From positions 1-64,000 of the forward strand of contig CAXBHL010000006.1 of NCBI GenBank assembly GCA_963975575.1: a DNA stretch of 64,000 bases. Reading direction: 5' to 3'. Origin of the DNA: UBA6054 sp963975575. GTDB taxonomy: Bacteria > Planctomycetota > Phycisphaerae > Phycisphaerales > UBA1924. Position 1 is the stretch's first letter, and each line of letters starts with the position of its first letter. The translations under genes and the position numbers were made by a program. This document shows positions 43,177-52,416 of this stretch, piece after piece. A model generated the notes under the pieces. That model was given only the letters and a program-made list of their open reading frames with translations, was not told the origin of the DNA and searched no databases.

Positions 43177-43941
43177 ATGATCCAGCTGGGCGTCAACATC
43201 GATCACGTGGCCACCGTCCGCCAGGCCCGGTACCGGGACTTCGCCGGCGACGACGGCGAGCCCGACCCGGTGCGGGCGGCCCACGAGGCCGAGCTCGGGG
43301 GGGCCGACGGGATCACCGTCCACCTGCGTGAGGACCGGCGCCACATCCAGGACCGCGACGTCGAGCTGCTCCGGCGCCTGGTCAAGGTCAAGCTGAACCT
43401 GGAGATGGCCCCCACGGACGAGATGGTGGGCATCGCCGGGCGCATCGGCCCGCACACGGCCATGCTGGTGCCCGAGGGTCGCCACGAGGTGACGACCGAG
43501 GGCGGGCTGGACGTCGCCGGGCAGTCCGGTCGCATGCGGGGGGTGGTTTTCACCCTCCGCGAAGCGGGGATGATCGTCAGCGCGTTTATCGACCCGGAGG
43601 AGCGCCAGGTCGAGGCGGCCGCCGAGGCCGGCTTCGACGTGTGCGAGGTCCACACCGGTCCGTACGCCCACGCGTTTGCGCGCTGCGGCGGGGACATGCG
43701 CCAGGAGCAACTGATCGACGCTCTGGGCGTGGTGGAGCGGGCGGGGCGACGCATCCGCGAACTGGGGATGCGGTTCAACGCCGGGCACGCGCTCAACTAC
43801 CACAACGTGCGCCCGGTCGCGGCGCTCGAGGGGATCGAGGAACTGCACATCGGGCACGCGATCGTGTCCAGGTCGGTGTACACCGGCATGCGGGCCGCGG
43901 TTGCGGAGATGAAGCGCATCATGGTGGAGGCGGCGCGCTGA
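43177..43941 (+). CDS. pdxJ: Pyridoxine 5'-phosphate synthase
   Basis: A 254-residue TIM-barrel enzyme condensing 1-deoxyxylulose 5-phosphate with 3-amino-2-oxopropyl phosphate to form pyridoxine 5'-phosphate (DXP-dependent vitamin B6 pathway). LGVNIDHVATVRQAR is the N-terminal signature, followed by GADGITVHLREDRRHIQD, LNLEMAPTDEM, LVPEGRHEVTTEGGLD, FIDPEERQVEAA and LNAGHALNYHNV-like RFNAGHALNYHNV. Complete. The ATG at 43177 is supported by TACAAT five bases upstream. Ends 61 bases before folC. Confidence 0.97.
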   Translation: MIQLGVNIDHVATVRQARYRDFAGDDGEPDPVRAAHEAELGGADGITVHLREDRRHIQDRDVELLRRLVKVKLNLEMAPTDEMVGIAGRIGPHTAMLVPEGRHEVTTEGGLDVAGQSGRMRGVVFTLREAGMIVSAFIDPEERQVEAAAEAGFDVCEVHTGPYAHAFARCGGDMRQEQLIDALGVVERAGRRIRELGMRFNAGHALNYHNVRPVAALEGIEELHIGHAIVSRSVYTGMRAAVAEMKRIMVEAAR

Positions 43942-43990
43942 GCGCCCGATTTCACCGGGATTTTGTGAACGATCCGCGCCCGCCAGCGCG

Positions 43991-43996
43991 TACACT
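43991..43996 (+). promoter_or_regulatory. -10 element for folC operon (leaderless type)
   Basis: TACACT followed by CGGCAC and the ATG at 44003. No Shine-Dalgarno. Confidence 0.55.
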
Positions 43997-44002
43997 CGGC
44001 AC

Positions 44003-45424
44003 ATGGGCAAGCACGGGTCCGCGGCTGCGGCGCGCGGCGTTGATCAATCCGGGGTGTGTGTGGACTACGACGCGGCGTTGGTGTACCTGAACGACCGGAC
44101 CAACTTCGAGCGCATCCGCCAGGACCGTGTCGCGGCCGACGCCTTCAAGCTCGACCGCATGCGCGCCGTCGCGAAGGCGCTCGGCGACCCGCAGGACGCG
44201 CTCAACGTCGTCCACGTCGCCGGCTCGAAGGGCAAGGGCTCGACCTGCGAGATGGTTGCCAGCTGCCTGCAGGCCTGCGGCTACACCACCGGCCTGTTCA
44301 CCTCGCCCCACCTCATCGACGTCCGCGAGCGCGTCCGCGTGGGCGGCGAGCTGGTGAGCACGGAGGTGTTCGCCTCCGCGATGGACCGCGTCCGCGATGC
44401 CGAGGCCTCCGTCCTGAGCGAGCTGGGCCCGTGCACCTGGTTCGAGGTCATCACCGCGCTCTCCCTTCTGATCTTCGCCGAGATGGCCGTCGACGTGGCG
44501 GTGCTTGAGGTCGGCCTGGGCGGACGCCTGGACTGCACCAACATCGTCAATCCCGCGATCGTGGGGCTGACGGGCATCCAGCTCGAGCACACCCAGATCC
44601 TCGGCGACACGCTCGAGCTGATCGCGGCCGAGAAGGCGGGCATCATGAAGCCCGGTGCCGTCGCCATCTCCGTCCCGCAGGAGGAGCCCGTCCTGGAGGT
44701 CTTCCGGAGAACGGCGCAGGAGAAGGGCGCCATCTTCAAGCTGCTCGGGGAGGACGTGGTCTATTCCTGCCGCTTCGAGAGCGCGCACGGGCGCGGGCCG
44801 CACCCCCGCGTGTGCGTGGGTGAGGAAGGCAAGGGGTTCGAGCACCTCTCCGTGCCCCTGCTGGGCGAGCACCAGGCCCCCAACTGCGGCCTGGCGCTGG
44901 CCATCCTGTGCGAGCTGCGCGGGCGCGGGTACAAGCTGCCCGAGCGGTCGGTGGCCGCGGGCCTGGAACGCACCCCCCGGCGCGGGCGTCTGGAAGAGAT
45001 CCACGCGCCCCCGCGCATCATCGTCGACGGCGCCCACACGCCCGACAGCATCCGCGCCACCCTGCGCGCCACGGGCGCGCACCTCAAGTACGACTCGATG
45101 GTGGTCATCTTCGGCTGCGCGTCGGACAAGGATGTGGACGGCATGCTCAGCGAGCTGTCCCGCGGGGCGGACAAGGTGATCTTCACGAAGTCCTCGCTCA
45201 ACCCGCGCGCGATGGACCCGCACGAGCTGGCCGCCCGGTTCTCCGAGATGGACGAGGCCCCCATGGTCCAGGTCGAGCCCACGCTCAAGGAGGCGATCAA
45301 CGCCGCCGGGCGGGCCGTCCAGCCGCAGGACGCCATCCTGATCACCGGCAGCTTCTACCTCGCCGGCGAGGCCAAGGCCCTGTTCGAGCAGAAGCGCACG
45401 CAGGGAGCGGAGGGGCGGGCGTGA
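44003..45424 (+). CDS. folC: Folylpolyglutamate/dihydrofolate synthase
   Basis: A 473-residue Mur-ligase-fold enzyme adding glutamate to (dihydro)folate. HVAGSKGKGSTCEMVA is the ATP P-loop, LFTSPHLIDVRERV the folate segment, VGLGGRLDCTNIV the metal/ATP motif, LEHTQILGDTLELIAAEKAGIMK the conserved central block and IIVDGAHTPDSIRATL the C-terminal domain start. The first 20 residues are extra relative to other FolC. It heads a four-gene operon in which each stop overlaps the next start. Confidence 0.93.
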   Translation: MGKHGSAAAARGVDQSGVCVDYDAALVYLNDRTNFERIRQDRVAADAFKLDRMRAVAKALGDPQDALNVVHVAGSKGKGSTCEMVASCLQACGYTTGLFTSPHLIDVRERVRVGGELVSTEVFASAMDRVRDAEASVLSELGPCTWFEVITALSLLIFAEMAVDVAVLEVGLGGRLDCTNIVNPAIVGLTGIQLEHTQILGDTLELIAAEKAGIMKPGAVAISVPQEEPVLEVFRRTAQEKGAIFKLLGEDVVYSCRFESAHGRGPHPRVCVGEEGKGFEHLSVPLLGEHQAPNCGLALAILCELRGRGYKLPERSVAAGLERTPRRGRLEEIHAPPRIIVDGAHTPDSIRATLRATGAHLKYDSMVVIFGCASDKDVDGMLSELSRGADKVIFTKSSLNPRAMDPHELAARFSEMDEAPMVQVEPTLKEAINAAGRAVQPQDAILITGSFYLAGEAKALFEQKRTQGAEGRA

Positions 45425-46752
45425 ACGCGCTCGGGGGGACGCGCCGCCGCGCCGTGCGCAACGGGCTGATCATCGCCGCCGCCGTGGTCGTGCTGGGCGG
45501 GATCGGCCTGGCCCTGCTGGTCTTCTCCGGCGGCCGCCGCACCTACCCGACCACGCCCGAGGGCTGGGCCGCCCGCTGGAACGCCGCGGCCGCCGAGTTC
45601 GGACGCACGCCGGGCGAGAACTGGGATCTGTGGCTGGACGTGCTGTCGGAGATCGAAGGGGAGACAGACCCCGCGATCGTCGGCCCAAAGTTGGACACGC
45701 TGGCCGGGCTCGATCGCTTCACCATCCCGGTGCCGGCGTCCATCGGCACCGTGGATATCTGGGAAACAGCGGTGCCCGATTTTGGGGCCCTGCGCGACGC
45801 GTTGCGCGTGATCGCCCCGGAGATCAAAGCATCTCTTGAGCACGAGGACACAGATGCAGCCGCCGATTGGATCGAGCGTGCATGGTCCCTGGCCCGGGTC
45901 GCCGAAGCATCGGGAACGCTGATCGGCGGAATGGTTCAGGCGGCGGTGGTCAATACCGTGTTCGAGACCGTCCGGCCCTTCGCAGACGTGGTCGCGGGTG
46001 ATCCGCAGATTGAGGAACTGATCCGATCAGCTCCGATTCCGGGTATCGCCTGGACGTTCCGCATGGAGCAGGAAACTGGTGTCATATTCATCGAATCAAT
46101 GATCGCCGACCTCCCGCTGGCCGCCCACGACCAGACAGCAATCTACGAGGACGTGTTGACCGATTGGGTTGCCTACGGAACCACCGGCGACACCGACGCA
46201 CGGGACCGGGTGCAGGCGGTCTTTGACAGACTCGAGCGCAACCGGATCTACCGGTTGCGTCGCGCGGCGCTGGACCTGATCTTGCCGTCGGTCGAAAGGG
46301 CGGTCGGCAACCTGAAAGCCACACGCGTCGAGCGCGACGCCCTGCTCGTGATGCTCGCCCTCGAACGATTCTGGGACGAGCACGGGTCCTATCCGCACGC
46401 CCTCGACCAACTCGTGCCCGAGCAACTCGCCGCGATCCCCGCCGACCCCTTCGCGGACAACGCACCACTGCGATACCGGTTGGTCGATCCCGATTCCGAC
46501 GATCCGATGACGGCGTATGTCTTGTACTCCGTGGGCCACAACGGCACGGACGAGGGCGGCACAGAAAACCCCTCGCTCGTCGGCCGCGGCCTGACCGACC
46601 CGGACCACGGGGCGGACCACATCCTCAACCGCCTCCCGCCCCCGCCTCGCCCCACCGGCATCTTCGAGGACGACCCCGACGACCAGCCCAACGAACAGCC
46701 GGCCGACCAAGCGGACGAGCAGCCGAGCAACCCCGCCGAGGCCGTGCCGTGA
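45421..46752 (+). CDS. Membrane-anchored protein with GspG-like C-terminal segment
   Basis: A 443-residue protein starting with GTG inside the folC stop (GTGA). One N-terminal transmembrane helix (about 14-38), then a helical body and a segment RFWDEHGSYPHALDQLVPEQ followed by IPADPF. This is the pattern of the C-terminal domain of type II secretion pseudopilin GspG (YP-x-L...PxDPW), here without the N-terminal pilin helix. The end is an acidic/Pro/Gln tail. It shares the opening YPTTPEGWAARWNAAAAEFG with the next gene and is its paralogue. Bases around 45.8-46.2 kb look slightly less GC-rich than flanks. Role unknown. Confidence 0.75.
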   Translation: MNALGGTRRRAVRNGLIIAAAVVVLGGIGLALLVFSGGRRTYPTTPEGWAARWNAAAAEFGRTPGENWDLWLDVLSEIEGETDPAIVGPKLDTLAGLDRFTIPVPASIGTVDIWETAVPDFGALRDALRVIAPEIKASLEHEDTDAAADWIERAWSLARVAEASGTLIGGMVQAAVVNTVFETVRPFADVVAGDPQIEELIRSAPIPGIAWTFRMEQETGVIFIESMIADLPLAAHDQTAIYEDVLTDWVAYGTTGDTDARDRVQAVFDRLERNRIYRLRRAALDLILPSVERAVGNLKATRVERDALLVMLALERFWDEHGSYPHALDQLVPEQLAAIPADPFADNAPLRYRLVDPDSDDPMTAYVLYSVGHNGTDEGGTENPSLVGRGLTDPDHGADHILNRLPPPPRPTGIFEDDPDDQPNEQPADQADEQPSNPAEAVP

Positions 46753-47927
46753 ACCGACGCCGCTGGCTCCTGGCGGGCGCCGGCGCGTGCATGGCCCTCG
46801 GCCTCTTCGCCGCGCTGCGTCCGGAAACACCGGCCTACCCGACCACCGAGCCCGGCTGGTCCGCCCGCTGGCAGGAGGCCGCCGCCGGCATCGGCCTCGA
46901 GCCCGGCACCGGCTGGAGCGAATGGACCGCCGCCGTGGCCGAAGCCACCGCACTGACGGACACCGATCCCCCCCTGGCCCCCGAACAGCTCCGCACCCGA
47001 CTGACCGCCATCGACTGGCCGGCGCGCGTCACGCCGCCGGGCACCGACACCACGCTCGACGCCGAGCCCGATTGGACGCGGGTCTTCGGGGCCATCGCCG
47101 ACGGAATCGACCGGGCCGCGGACTCCGGCGACGCGGACAACGCCGTGGGCTGGGCCCGCCTGGCCCACCGCATCGAGCAGGGCGTGGGTGTGCACGACGG
47201 CTTCGCGGGCTCCGTCCTGCGCTGCCGCCTGGGCGCCATCACCGACCGCGCCGTGCGGGACGCCGCCAGCCAAGGCCTGTTCTCGCTCCATGGCGGGCCC
47301 GCCGACGCGGTCGAGAACCGGCTGGGCGACCTGATCGGCCTGTGCATCGAGGGCGGCCCGTTCGGCGCCGAGCTGGCCGCCCGGCTCGAACGCGAGCGTG
47401 CCCTCCGCGCCGCCCTGGACGCCGACCTCCCGGCCGCGGACCTGCGTCGGCTTGAGCGTCTGTTCTACGACCTCGACGGTTCGAACCGCGGGCGTGCCGC
47501 CGCGGCCGAACGGACCCGCGCGATGCTCGACGCCATGGCGTCGGGACGATACCCCCGCACGGCGTCGGTCCTGCCCGACATCGACGCCGCCCTCGACGCC
47601 CGCCGGGCCGCCCGCGCCGAGCGGGTGGGACTGCAGATGATGCTCTCCCTCGAGCGTCACCGCCTCCGGCGCGGGGCCTACCCCGACACCCTCGCCCGGC
47701 TCGTGCCCGACCAGTTCATCCACCAGCCCGTCGATCCCTTCGGCTTCGGCGAACACTTCGGCTACCGCGTGCTCGACCCGGGTGCGCCCACGCCCGCCGG
47801 CGGGTACCTTCTGTACTCGTTCGGCCCGGATCGTGATTCCGACAACGGCACCCCCTTGGACGAGACCGGCCGGGGAGATCTGGTCTTCAATCCCCCGCCC
47901 GACGCCATCCCGGAGCCCGCCCCATGA
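46749..47927 (+). CDS. Paralogue with GspG-like C-terminal segment
   Basis: A 392-residue paralogue of the preceding gene: an N-terminal helix (about 7-22), YPTTEPGWSARWQEAAAGIG, a helical body and LERHRLRRGAYPDTLARLVPDQ then PVDPFGFGEHFGYRV, again the pseudopilin GspG-like C-terminal pattern. GTG overlaps the previous stop (GTGA) and its own stop overlaps the next start (ATGA). The tandem arrangement indicates duplication. The two may form a complex in the envelope; function is not known. Confidence 0.75.
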   Translation: MNRRRWLLAGAGACMALGLFAALRPETPAYPTTEPGWSARWQEAAAGIGLEPGTGWSEWTAAVAEATALTDTDPPLAPEQLRTRLTAIDWPARVTPPGTDTTLDAEPDWTRVFGAIADGIDRAADSGDADNAVGWARLAHRIEQGVGVHDGFAGSVLRCRLGAITDRAVRDAASQGLFSLHGGPADAVENRLGDLIGLCIEGGPFGAELAARLERERALRAALDADLPAADLRRLERLFYDLDGSNRGRAAAAERTRAMLDAMASGRYPRTASVLPDIDAALDARRAARAERVGLQMMLSLERHRLRRGAYPDTLARLVPDQFIHQPVDPFGFGEHFGYRVLDPGAPTPAGGYLLYSFGPDRDSDNGTPLDETGRGDLVFNPPPDAIPEPAP

Positions 47928-48382
47928 GCCCCACCCGAACCGCCGCCCTCTTCGCCGCGTGCCTGCTCGCCCTCGCCGGGTGCGAGAGCGGCACGGGCAC
48001 GGTCCGCCCAGCTCCGGGCGTGGAGGTCATCTCCGACGCCGACGCGGAGGGTGTCGCCGTGCTCAGCGGGGAGCCGGAAAGGCCCTACACGGTGGTGGGG
48101 CGGGTGCGGGCCATGGCCGACGCCCGGTTCGAGCCGCGGATCAACGAGGCCCGCGCCGCGGCCGAGCGGGCCCTGCGCCGCCAGGGCGCGGCGGTCGGGG
48201 CCGACGCGGTCATCGTGGACGAGGCGGTGGTCATGGATCTCGACGGCGGGGCCATCGAGCCGAGCATGGGAAGCCTGGGCACCGAGGACAACAACCTGCA
48301 GCGGCCCGGCGGGGCCGCCTACGCCACCCGCCCCGTCCACCGGGTGGTGCTGACCGGGCGGGCCGTCCGGTTCGCGGATTGA
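47924..48382 (+). CDS. Small lipoprotein with RcsF/YbjQ-like domain
   Basis: A 152-residue lipoprotein (lipobox LLALAGC). The domain YTVVGRVRAMADAR...INEARAAAERALRRQGAAVGADAVIVDEAVV...VVLTGRAVRF has the order of the RcsF/YbjQ-like alpha-beta fold: a strand, a long helix ending in GADAVIV, and a final strand. The match is by pattern only. It is the last gene of the folC operon, coupled to the gene before by ATGA. Confidence 0.72.
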   Translation: MSPTRTAALFAACLLALAGCESGTGTVRPAPGVEVISDADAEGVAVLSGEPERPYTVVGRVRAMADARFEPRINEARAAAERALRRQGAAVGADAVIVDEAVVMDLDGGAIEPSMGSLGTEDNNLQRPGGAAYATRPVHRVVLTGRAVRFAD

Positions 48383-48405
48383 GCCGCGGCCCGAACCCCG
48401 CGGAC

Positions 48406-48411
48406 TACACT
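48406..48411 (+). promoter_or_regulatory. -10 element for leuS leader peptide (leaderless type)
   Basis: TACACT, six bases before the ATG at 48418 of an 18-codon ORF. Confidence 0.5.
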
Positions 48412-48417
48412 TGGGCC

Positions 48418-48474
48418 ATGATTCTCCTGGGAGGGTCCATCTCGCGGCATCGGCTCGGGCTTGCCCCACGCTGA
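48418..48474 (+). CDS. Putative leuS leader peptide
   Basis: An 18-residue ORF, MILLGGSISRHRLGLAPR, in the 243-bp gap before leuS, ending at TGA 48472-48474. Four of eighteen codons are Leu (CTC, CTG, CTC, CTT). It begins six bases after a TACACT hexamer, the same leaderless layout as verified genes here. A terminator hairpin lies 44 bases downstream of its stop and leuS follows. This is the classical layout of transcription attenuation by leucyl-tRNA supply. The 5' CCCGCG (48476-48481) could pair with CGCGGG (48530-48535) in the terminator's right arm as an antiterminator. Confidence 0.5.
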   Translation: MILLGGSISRHRLGLAPR

Positions 48475-48517
48475 TCCCGCGCGCGATCCCCTCCCACCCC
48501 CCGATCCGGGTTGGTTC

Positions 48518-48549
48518 CGGGCTCCGCGACGCGGGGCCCGTTTTCGTTT
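48518..48549 (+). terminator. Terminator/attenuator hairpin upstream of leuS
   Basis: Stem CGGGCTCC/GGGGCCCG (48518-48525 with 48533-48540, one G-U pair; can extend inward) followed by TTTTCGTTT. It lies between the leader peptide and leuS, so it would attenuate leuS, though it could also end the folC operon. Confidence 0.65.
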
Positions 48550-48625
48550 GCGTCCGGCGGACGCGGATCGGTGATGCGGATTCGGATATCTTCGGGCCGG
48601 CGGCCCACGCGGAGCGACACCAGCG

Positions 48626-51499
48626 ATGACCACGGCAGGCACACCCCAGGACGGCACCCAAGTCCGCTACGACGCGGCCCTGGCCGACACCATCGAGACC
48701 CGCTGGCAACGCTGGTGGGACGAGCACGAGGTCTATCGCCAGCCCAACCCCGGCGAGCCCGGCTTCGACGCCTCCAGGCCGAAGTACTACTGCCTGGACA
48801 TGTTCCCCTACCCCTCCGGCGCGGGCCTGCACGTGGGCCACCCCGAGGGCTACACCGCCACCGACATCATCTGCCGCTACAAGCGGATGAAGGGCTTCAA
48901 TGTCCTGCACCCCATGGGCTGGGACGCCTTCGGCCTGCCCGCCGAGCAGTACGCCATCGCCACCGGCGTGCACCCGGAGATCACCACCCGCACCGCGATC
49001 GACAACTTCCGGCGTCAGCTCAAGCGCTTCGGCTTCTGCTACGACTGGTCCCGCGAGTTCGGCACGATCGACACGGACTACTACACCTGGACGCAGTGGA
49101 TCTTCCTGAAGATCTACAACGCCTGGTTCGATCCGCAGGCCGACCACGGGCGAGGGCGCGCCCGCCCGATCGACGAGCTCATCGCCGAGTTCGAGCGGGG
49201 CGAGCGCCCCGTCCGCCTCAACCCCGACGCCGCCGAGTACATGGGCGCGGGCGACCTGCCCCGCGGCACCGACGCGGGCAAGTGGGCCACGCTCGACACC
49301 GAGACCCGCCTGGCCGTCATCGACTCCTACCGCCTGGCCTACCTCAGCCAGCAGACGGTCAACTGGTGCCCCAAGCTCGGCACCGCGCTGGCCAACGAGG
49401 AGGTCATCGACGGCAAGTCCGAACGCGGCGGCTTCCCGGTCTTCCGCAAGCCGCTCCGCCAGTGGATGTTCCGCATCACCGCCTACGCCGAGCGTCTGCT
49501 CGACGACCTCGGCCCGCTGGACTGGCCCAACTCGACCAAGACCCAGCAGGCCGAGTGGATCGGGCGCTCCGAGGGCGCCGAGATCGACTTCCCGCTGCTC
49601 GATGCCGCCGGCACGCGCACGGGCGAGGCCCTGCGCGTGTTTACGACGCGCCCGGACACGATCTTCGGCGCCACCTACATGGTCGTCGCGCCCGAGCACC
49701 CGCTCGTCGAGATGACCCTCGAGTTCCCGCACCCCGGCACGGACACCGCCAGACTGGCCGAGTACGTGAGCCGCTCTCGCAACCGCTCCGACGTCGAACG
49801 CCAGGAGGCCAAGGACAAGACCGGCGTGTTCACCGGCATCTCGGTCATCAACCCGGCGACGGGCGAGCCGATCCCGGTGTGGACCAGCGACTACGTGCTG
49901 ATGGGCTACGGCACGGGGGCCATCATGGCCGTGCCGGCGCAGGACCAGCGCGACTGGGACTTCGCCACCGCGTTCGGGCTGCCCATCGTCCGCACCGTGC
50001 AGCCGCCGGAGGGCTGGGAGGGCCAGGCCTACACCGGCGACGGCCCCGCAATCAACTCGGAGTTCCTCAACGGGCTGTCCATCCCCGAGGCCAAGCAGAA
50101 GATCATCGCGTGGCTCGGCGAGCAGCACCAGGGCGCCCGGCGCGTCAACTACCGCCTGCGTGACTGGCTCTTCAGCCGCCAGCGCTACTGGGGCGAGCCG
50201 TTCCCCATCGTCTTCGACGAACGCGGCCAGCACCACCCGGTGTCGGAGGACGCGCTGCCCGTCCGCCTGCCCCCGCTGGCCGACTACCAGCCCGTCGAGT
50301 CCGACGAGCCGCTGCCGCTGCTCGGCAAGGCGACCGAGTGGGTCAAGACCACCGCTGGCGAAGCGGGCGTGGTCGGCCTGCCGCCCGACGCCCCGGTCCG
50401 GCGCGAGACCAACACCATGCCCGGCTGGGCGGGCAGCTGCTGGTACTTCCTGCGCTACTGCGATCCGAAGAACAGCGAGCGGTTCGTGTCCCCGGCCGCC
50501 GAGAAGTACTGGATGGGCGAGGGCGAAGGCTCCGGCGTGGACCTGTACATCGGCGGCAACGAGCACGCCGTGCTCCACCTGCTCTACGCCCGCTTCTGGC
50601 ACAAGGTCCTCTTCGACCTCGGCGAGGTCTCCACGCCCGAGCCGTTCCAGAAGCTCTTCCACCAGGGCCTGATCACCAGCCACGCCTTCCAGCGCAAGGA
50701 CCGCTCGCTCGTGCCCACCGACGAGGTCGAGAACCGCGGCACGGACGACAAGCCCGCGTACTTCGAGATCGCCACCGGCGAGCCGGTCGTGCAGATCACC
50801 GCCAAGATGTCCAAGAGCCTCAAGAACGTCGTCAACCCCGACGACGTCATCGCCGACTACGGCGCCGACACCTTCCGCCTCTACGAGATGTACATGGGCC
50901 CGCTCGAGGCGAGCAAGCCCTGGAACACCCGCGACACCGTCGGTCTGCACCGCCTGCTCCAGAAGATCTGGCGCCTGTGCATCGACGAGTCCGGCGAGCA
51001 CCTGCGCCTGGCGGAGGTTGCAGACGCGGGCACCGAGAAGCGCCTGCACCGCATGATCGCCAAGGTCGGGTCGGACATCGAGAAGCTCGGCTTCAACACC
51101 GCCATCGCGGCGGTGTTCGAGTTCGTCAATGAGGCCGAGACGATGACCGCCGACCAGATGTCGCGCTTCGTGCGCACGATCGCGCCCTTCACGCCCCACC
51201 TGGGCGAGGAACTCTGGCACCGACTCGGAAAGCACGATACCTCGCACGACTGCGGCTCCGTCGCCCTGGCCCCCTGGCCGGCCTTCGACCCCGCCATGCT
51301 GGTGGACGACGAGGTCGAGATCCCCGTGCAGGTGCTCGGCAAGGTGCGGTCCAAGGTCGTCGTCCCGGCCGACGCGGATGCCAAGGCGATCGAGGCCGCC
51401 GCCATGGCCGACCCCCGCATCGCCGAACTCCTCACCGGCAAGACCGTCCGCAAGGTCGTCGTCGTGCCGGGCCGCCTGGTGAACATTGTTGCGAACTGA
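48626..51499 (+). CDS. leuS: Leucyl-tRNA synthetase
   Basis: A 957-residue class I aminoacyl-tRNA synthetase charging tRNA-Leu. The HIGH-equivalent HVGH is at residues 69-72 in FPYPSGAGLHVGHPEGYTATD and KMSKS at 727-731. The editing domain (TRPDTIFGATYMVVAPEHPL, YGTGAIMAVPAQDQRDWDFA) is intact, and the anticodon-binding and C-terminal domains follow (LRLAEVADAG..., VVVPGRLVNIVAN). It is longer than E. coli LeuS (about 860) because of insertions around 160-240. It is preceded by a leader peptide and terminator. Complete. Confidence 0.98.
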   Translation: MTTAGTPQDGTQVRYDAALADTIETRWQRWWDEHEVYRQPNPGEPGFDASRPKYYCLDMFPYPSGAGLHVGHPEGYTATDIICRYKRMKGFNVLHPMGWDAFGLPAEQYAIATGVHPEITTRTAIDNFRRQLKRFGFCYDWSREFGTIDTDYYTWTQWIFLKIYNAWFDPQADHGRGRARPIDELIAEFERGERPVRLNPDAAEYMGAGDLPRGTDAGKWATLDTETRLAVIDSYRLAYLSQQTVNWCPKLGTALANEEVIDGKSERGGFPVFRKPLRQWMFRITAYAERLLDDLGPLDWPNSTKTQQAEWIGRSEGAEIDFPLLDAAGTRTGEALRVFTTRPDTIFGATYMVVAPEHPLVEMTLEFPHPGTDTARLAEYVSRSRNRSDVERQEAKDKTGVFTGISVINPATGEPIPVWTSDYVLMGYGTGAIMAVPAQDQRDWDFATAFGLPIVRTVQPPEGWEGQAYTGDGPAINSEFLNGLSIPEAKQKIIAWLGEQHQGARRVNYRLRDWLFSRQRYWGEPFPIVFDERGQHHPVSEDALPVRLPPLADYQPVESDEPLPLLGKATEWVKTTAGEAGVVGLPPDAPVRRETNTMPGWAGSCWYFLRYCDPKNSERFVSPAAEKYWMGEGEGSGVDLYIGGNEHAVLHLLYARFWHKVLFDLGEVSTPEPFQKLFHQGLITSHAFQRKDRSLVPTDEVENRGTDDKPAYFEIATGEPVVQITAKMSKSLKNVVNPDDVIADYGADTFRLYEMYMGPLEASKPWNTRDTVGLHRLLQKIWRLCIDESGEHLRLAEVADAGTEKRLHRMIAKVGSDIEKLGFNTAIAAVFEFVNEAETMTADQMSRFVRTIAPFTPHLGEELWHRLGKHDTSHDCGSVALAPWPAFDPAMLVDDEVEIPVQVLGKVRSKVVVPADADAKAIEAAAMADPRIAELLTGKTVRKVVVVPGRLVNIVAN

Positions 51500-51578
51500 C
51501 TCCATCCGACGGATCCGTAAGGCGGGCGGGCTGCTCCGTCGCCTCGTCCTGCCCGACCGCCCGAAAGCGAGCCCCGCC

Positions 51579-52337
51579 ATGACACAGGCCGCCGCGAGCC
51601 CGATTGACACCGACGCCGGGCTCGTCTTCGAATGCGCCGGCTTCTGCCCCTGCTGCCAGAAGGACACCCGCTTCCGCGCCAAGTACGACTGGTTCCGCGA
51701 CCACCTGCTCTGCGAGCACTGCCAGTGCATCCCCCGCGAGCGGGCCCTGATGCTCACCATCGACCGCTGGTACCCCGAGTGGTCGGGCCTGCGCATCCAC
51801 GAGTCCAGCCCCGGCGGGCGCGGCGCCAGCCTGCGTCTGATCCAGGAGGCCAAGCACTACACGGGCACGCACTACCGCCCCGGCGTGCCCCACGGCAAAC
51901 TCATCCCCGGCACACCCTGGACCTGCGAGGACCTCGAGCAGCAGACCTTCCCCGACGAATCGTTCGACCTGGTGATCTCACAGGACGTTTTCGAGCACGT
52001 GTTCGACCCGGCCGCCGCGTTCCGCGAGGTCGCCCGCACCCTCAGGCCCGGCGGCGCCCACATCTTCACCACGCCGCTGGTCAACAAGCATCGGCCCAGC
52101 CAGGTGTGGGCCAGCCTCGGCGACGACGGCGAAGTGATCCACCACGAAGAGCCCGAGTATCACGGCAACCCAATCGACGAAAAGGGCTCGCTGGTCACCA
52201 TGCACTGGGGCTACGACATCGCCGAGCACATCCACGCCGCCTGCGGCCTGCCCACCACGATCGTCCAGATCGACGACCTGCACCACGGCGTCCGCGCCGA
52301 GTACATCGAGGTCTGCGTGACCCGCAAGCCGGCCTGA
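51579..52337 (+). CDS. SAM-dependent methyltransferase with zinc-binding N-terminus
   Basis: A 252-residue class I methyltransferase. The N-terminus carries a zinc-ribbon-like set of cysteines (FCPCCQKDTRFRAKYDWFRD then LLCEHCQCIPRERA). The Rossmann part shows DLVISQDVFEHVFDPAAAFREVARTLRPGGAHIFTTP, the motif IV/post-motif pattern of UbiE/type 11 methyltransferases. The combination resembles methyltransferases in polysaccharide clusters; substrate unknown. An in-frame TTG at 51486 inside the leuS end would add 31 residues. The ATG at 51579 lacks a clear Shine-Dalgarno, so the start is uncertain. Confidence 0.82.
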   Translation: MTQAAASPIDTDAGLVFECAGFCPCCQKDTRFRAKYDWFRDHLLCEHCQCIPRERALMLTIDRWYPEWSGLRIHESSPGGRGASLRLIQEAKHYTGTHYRPGVPHGKLIPGTPWTCEDLEQQTFPDESFDLVISQDVFEHVFDPAAAFREVARTLRPGGAHIFTTPLVNKHRPSQVWASLGDDGEVIHHEEPEYHGNPIDEKGSLVTMHWGYDIAEHIHAACGLPTTIVQIDDLHHGVRAEYIEVCVTRKPA

Positions 52338-52416
52338 GCCGGCGACTTCTCCGGGCGAACCCCTCACACCCGCCCCGGCCGTGGTATGCTCCGCCTCACG
52401 AGCAGGAGATCCGCCG

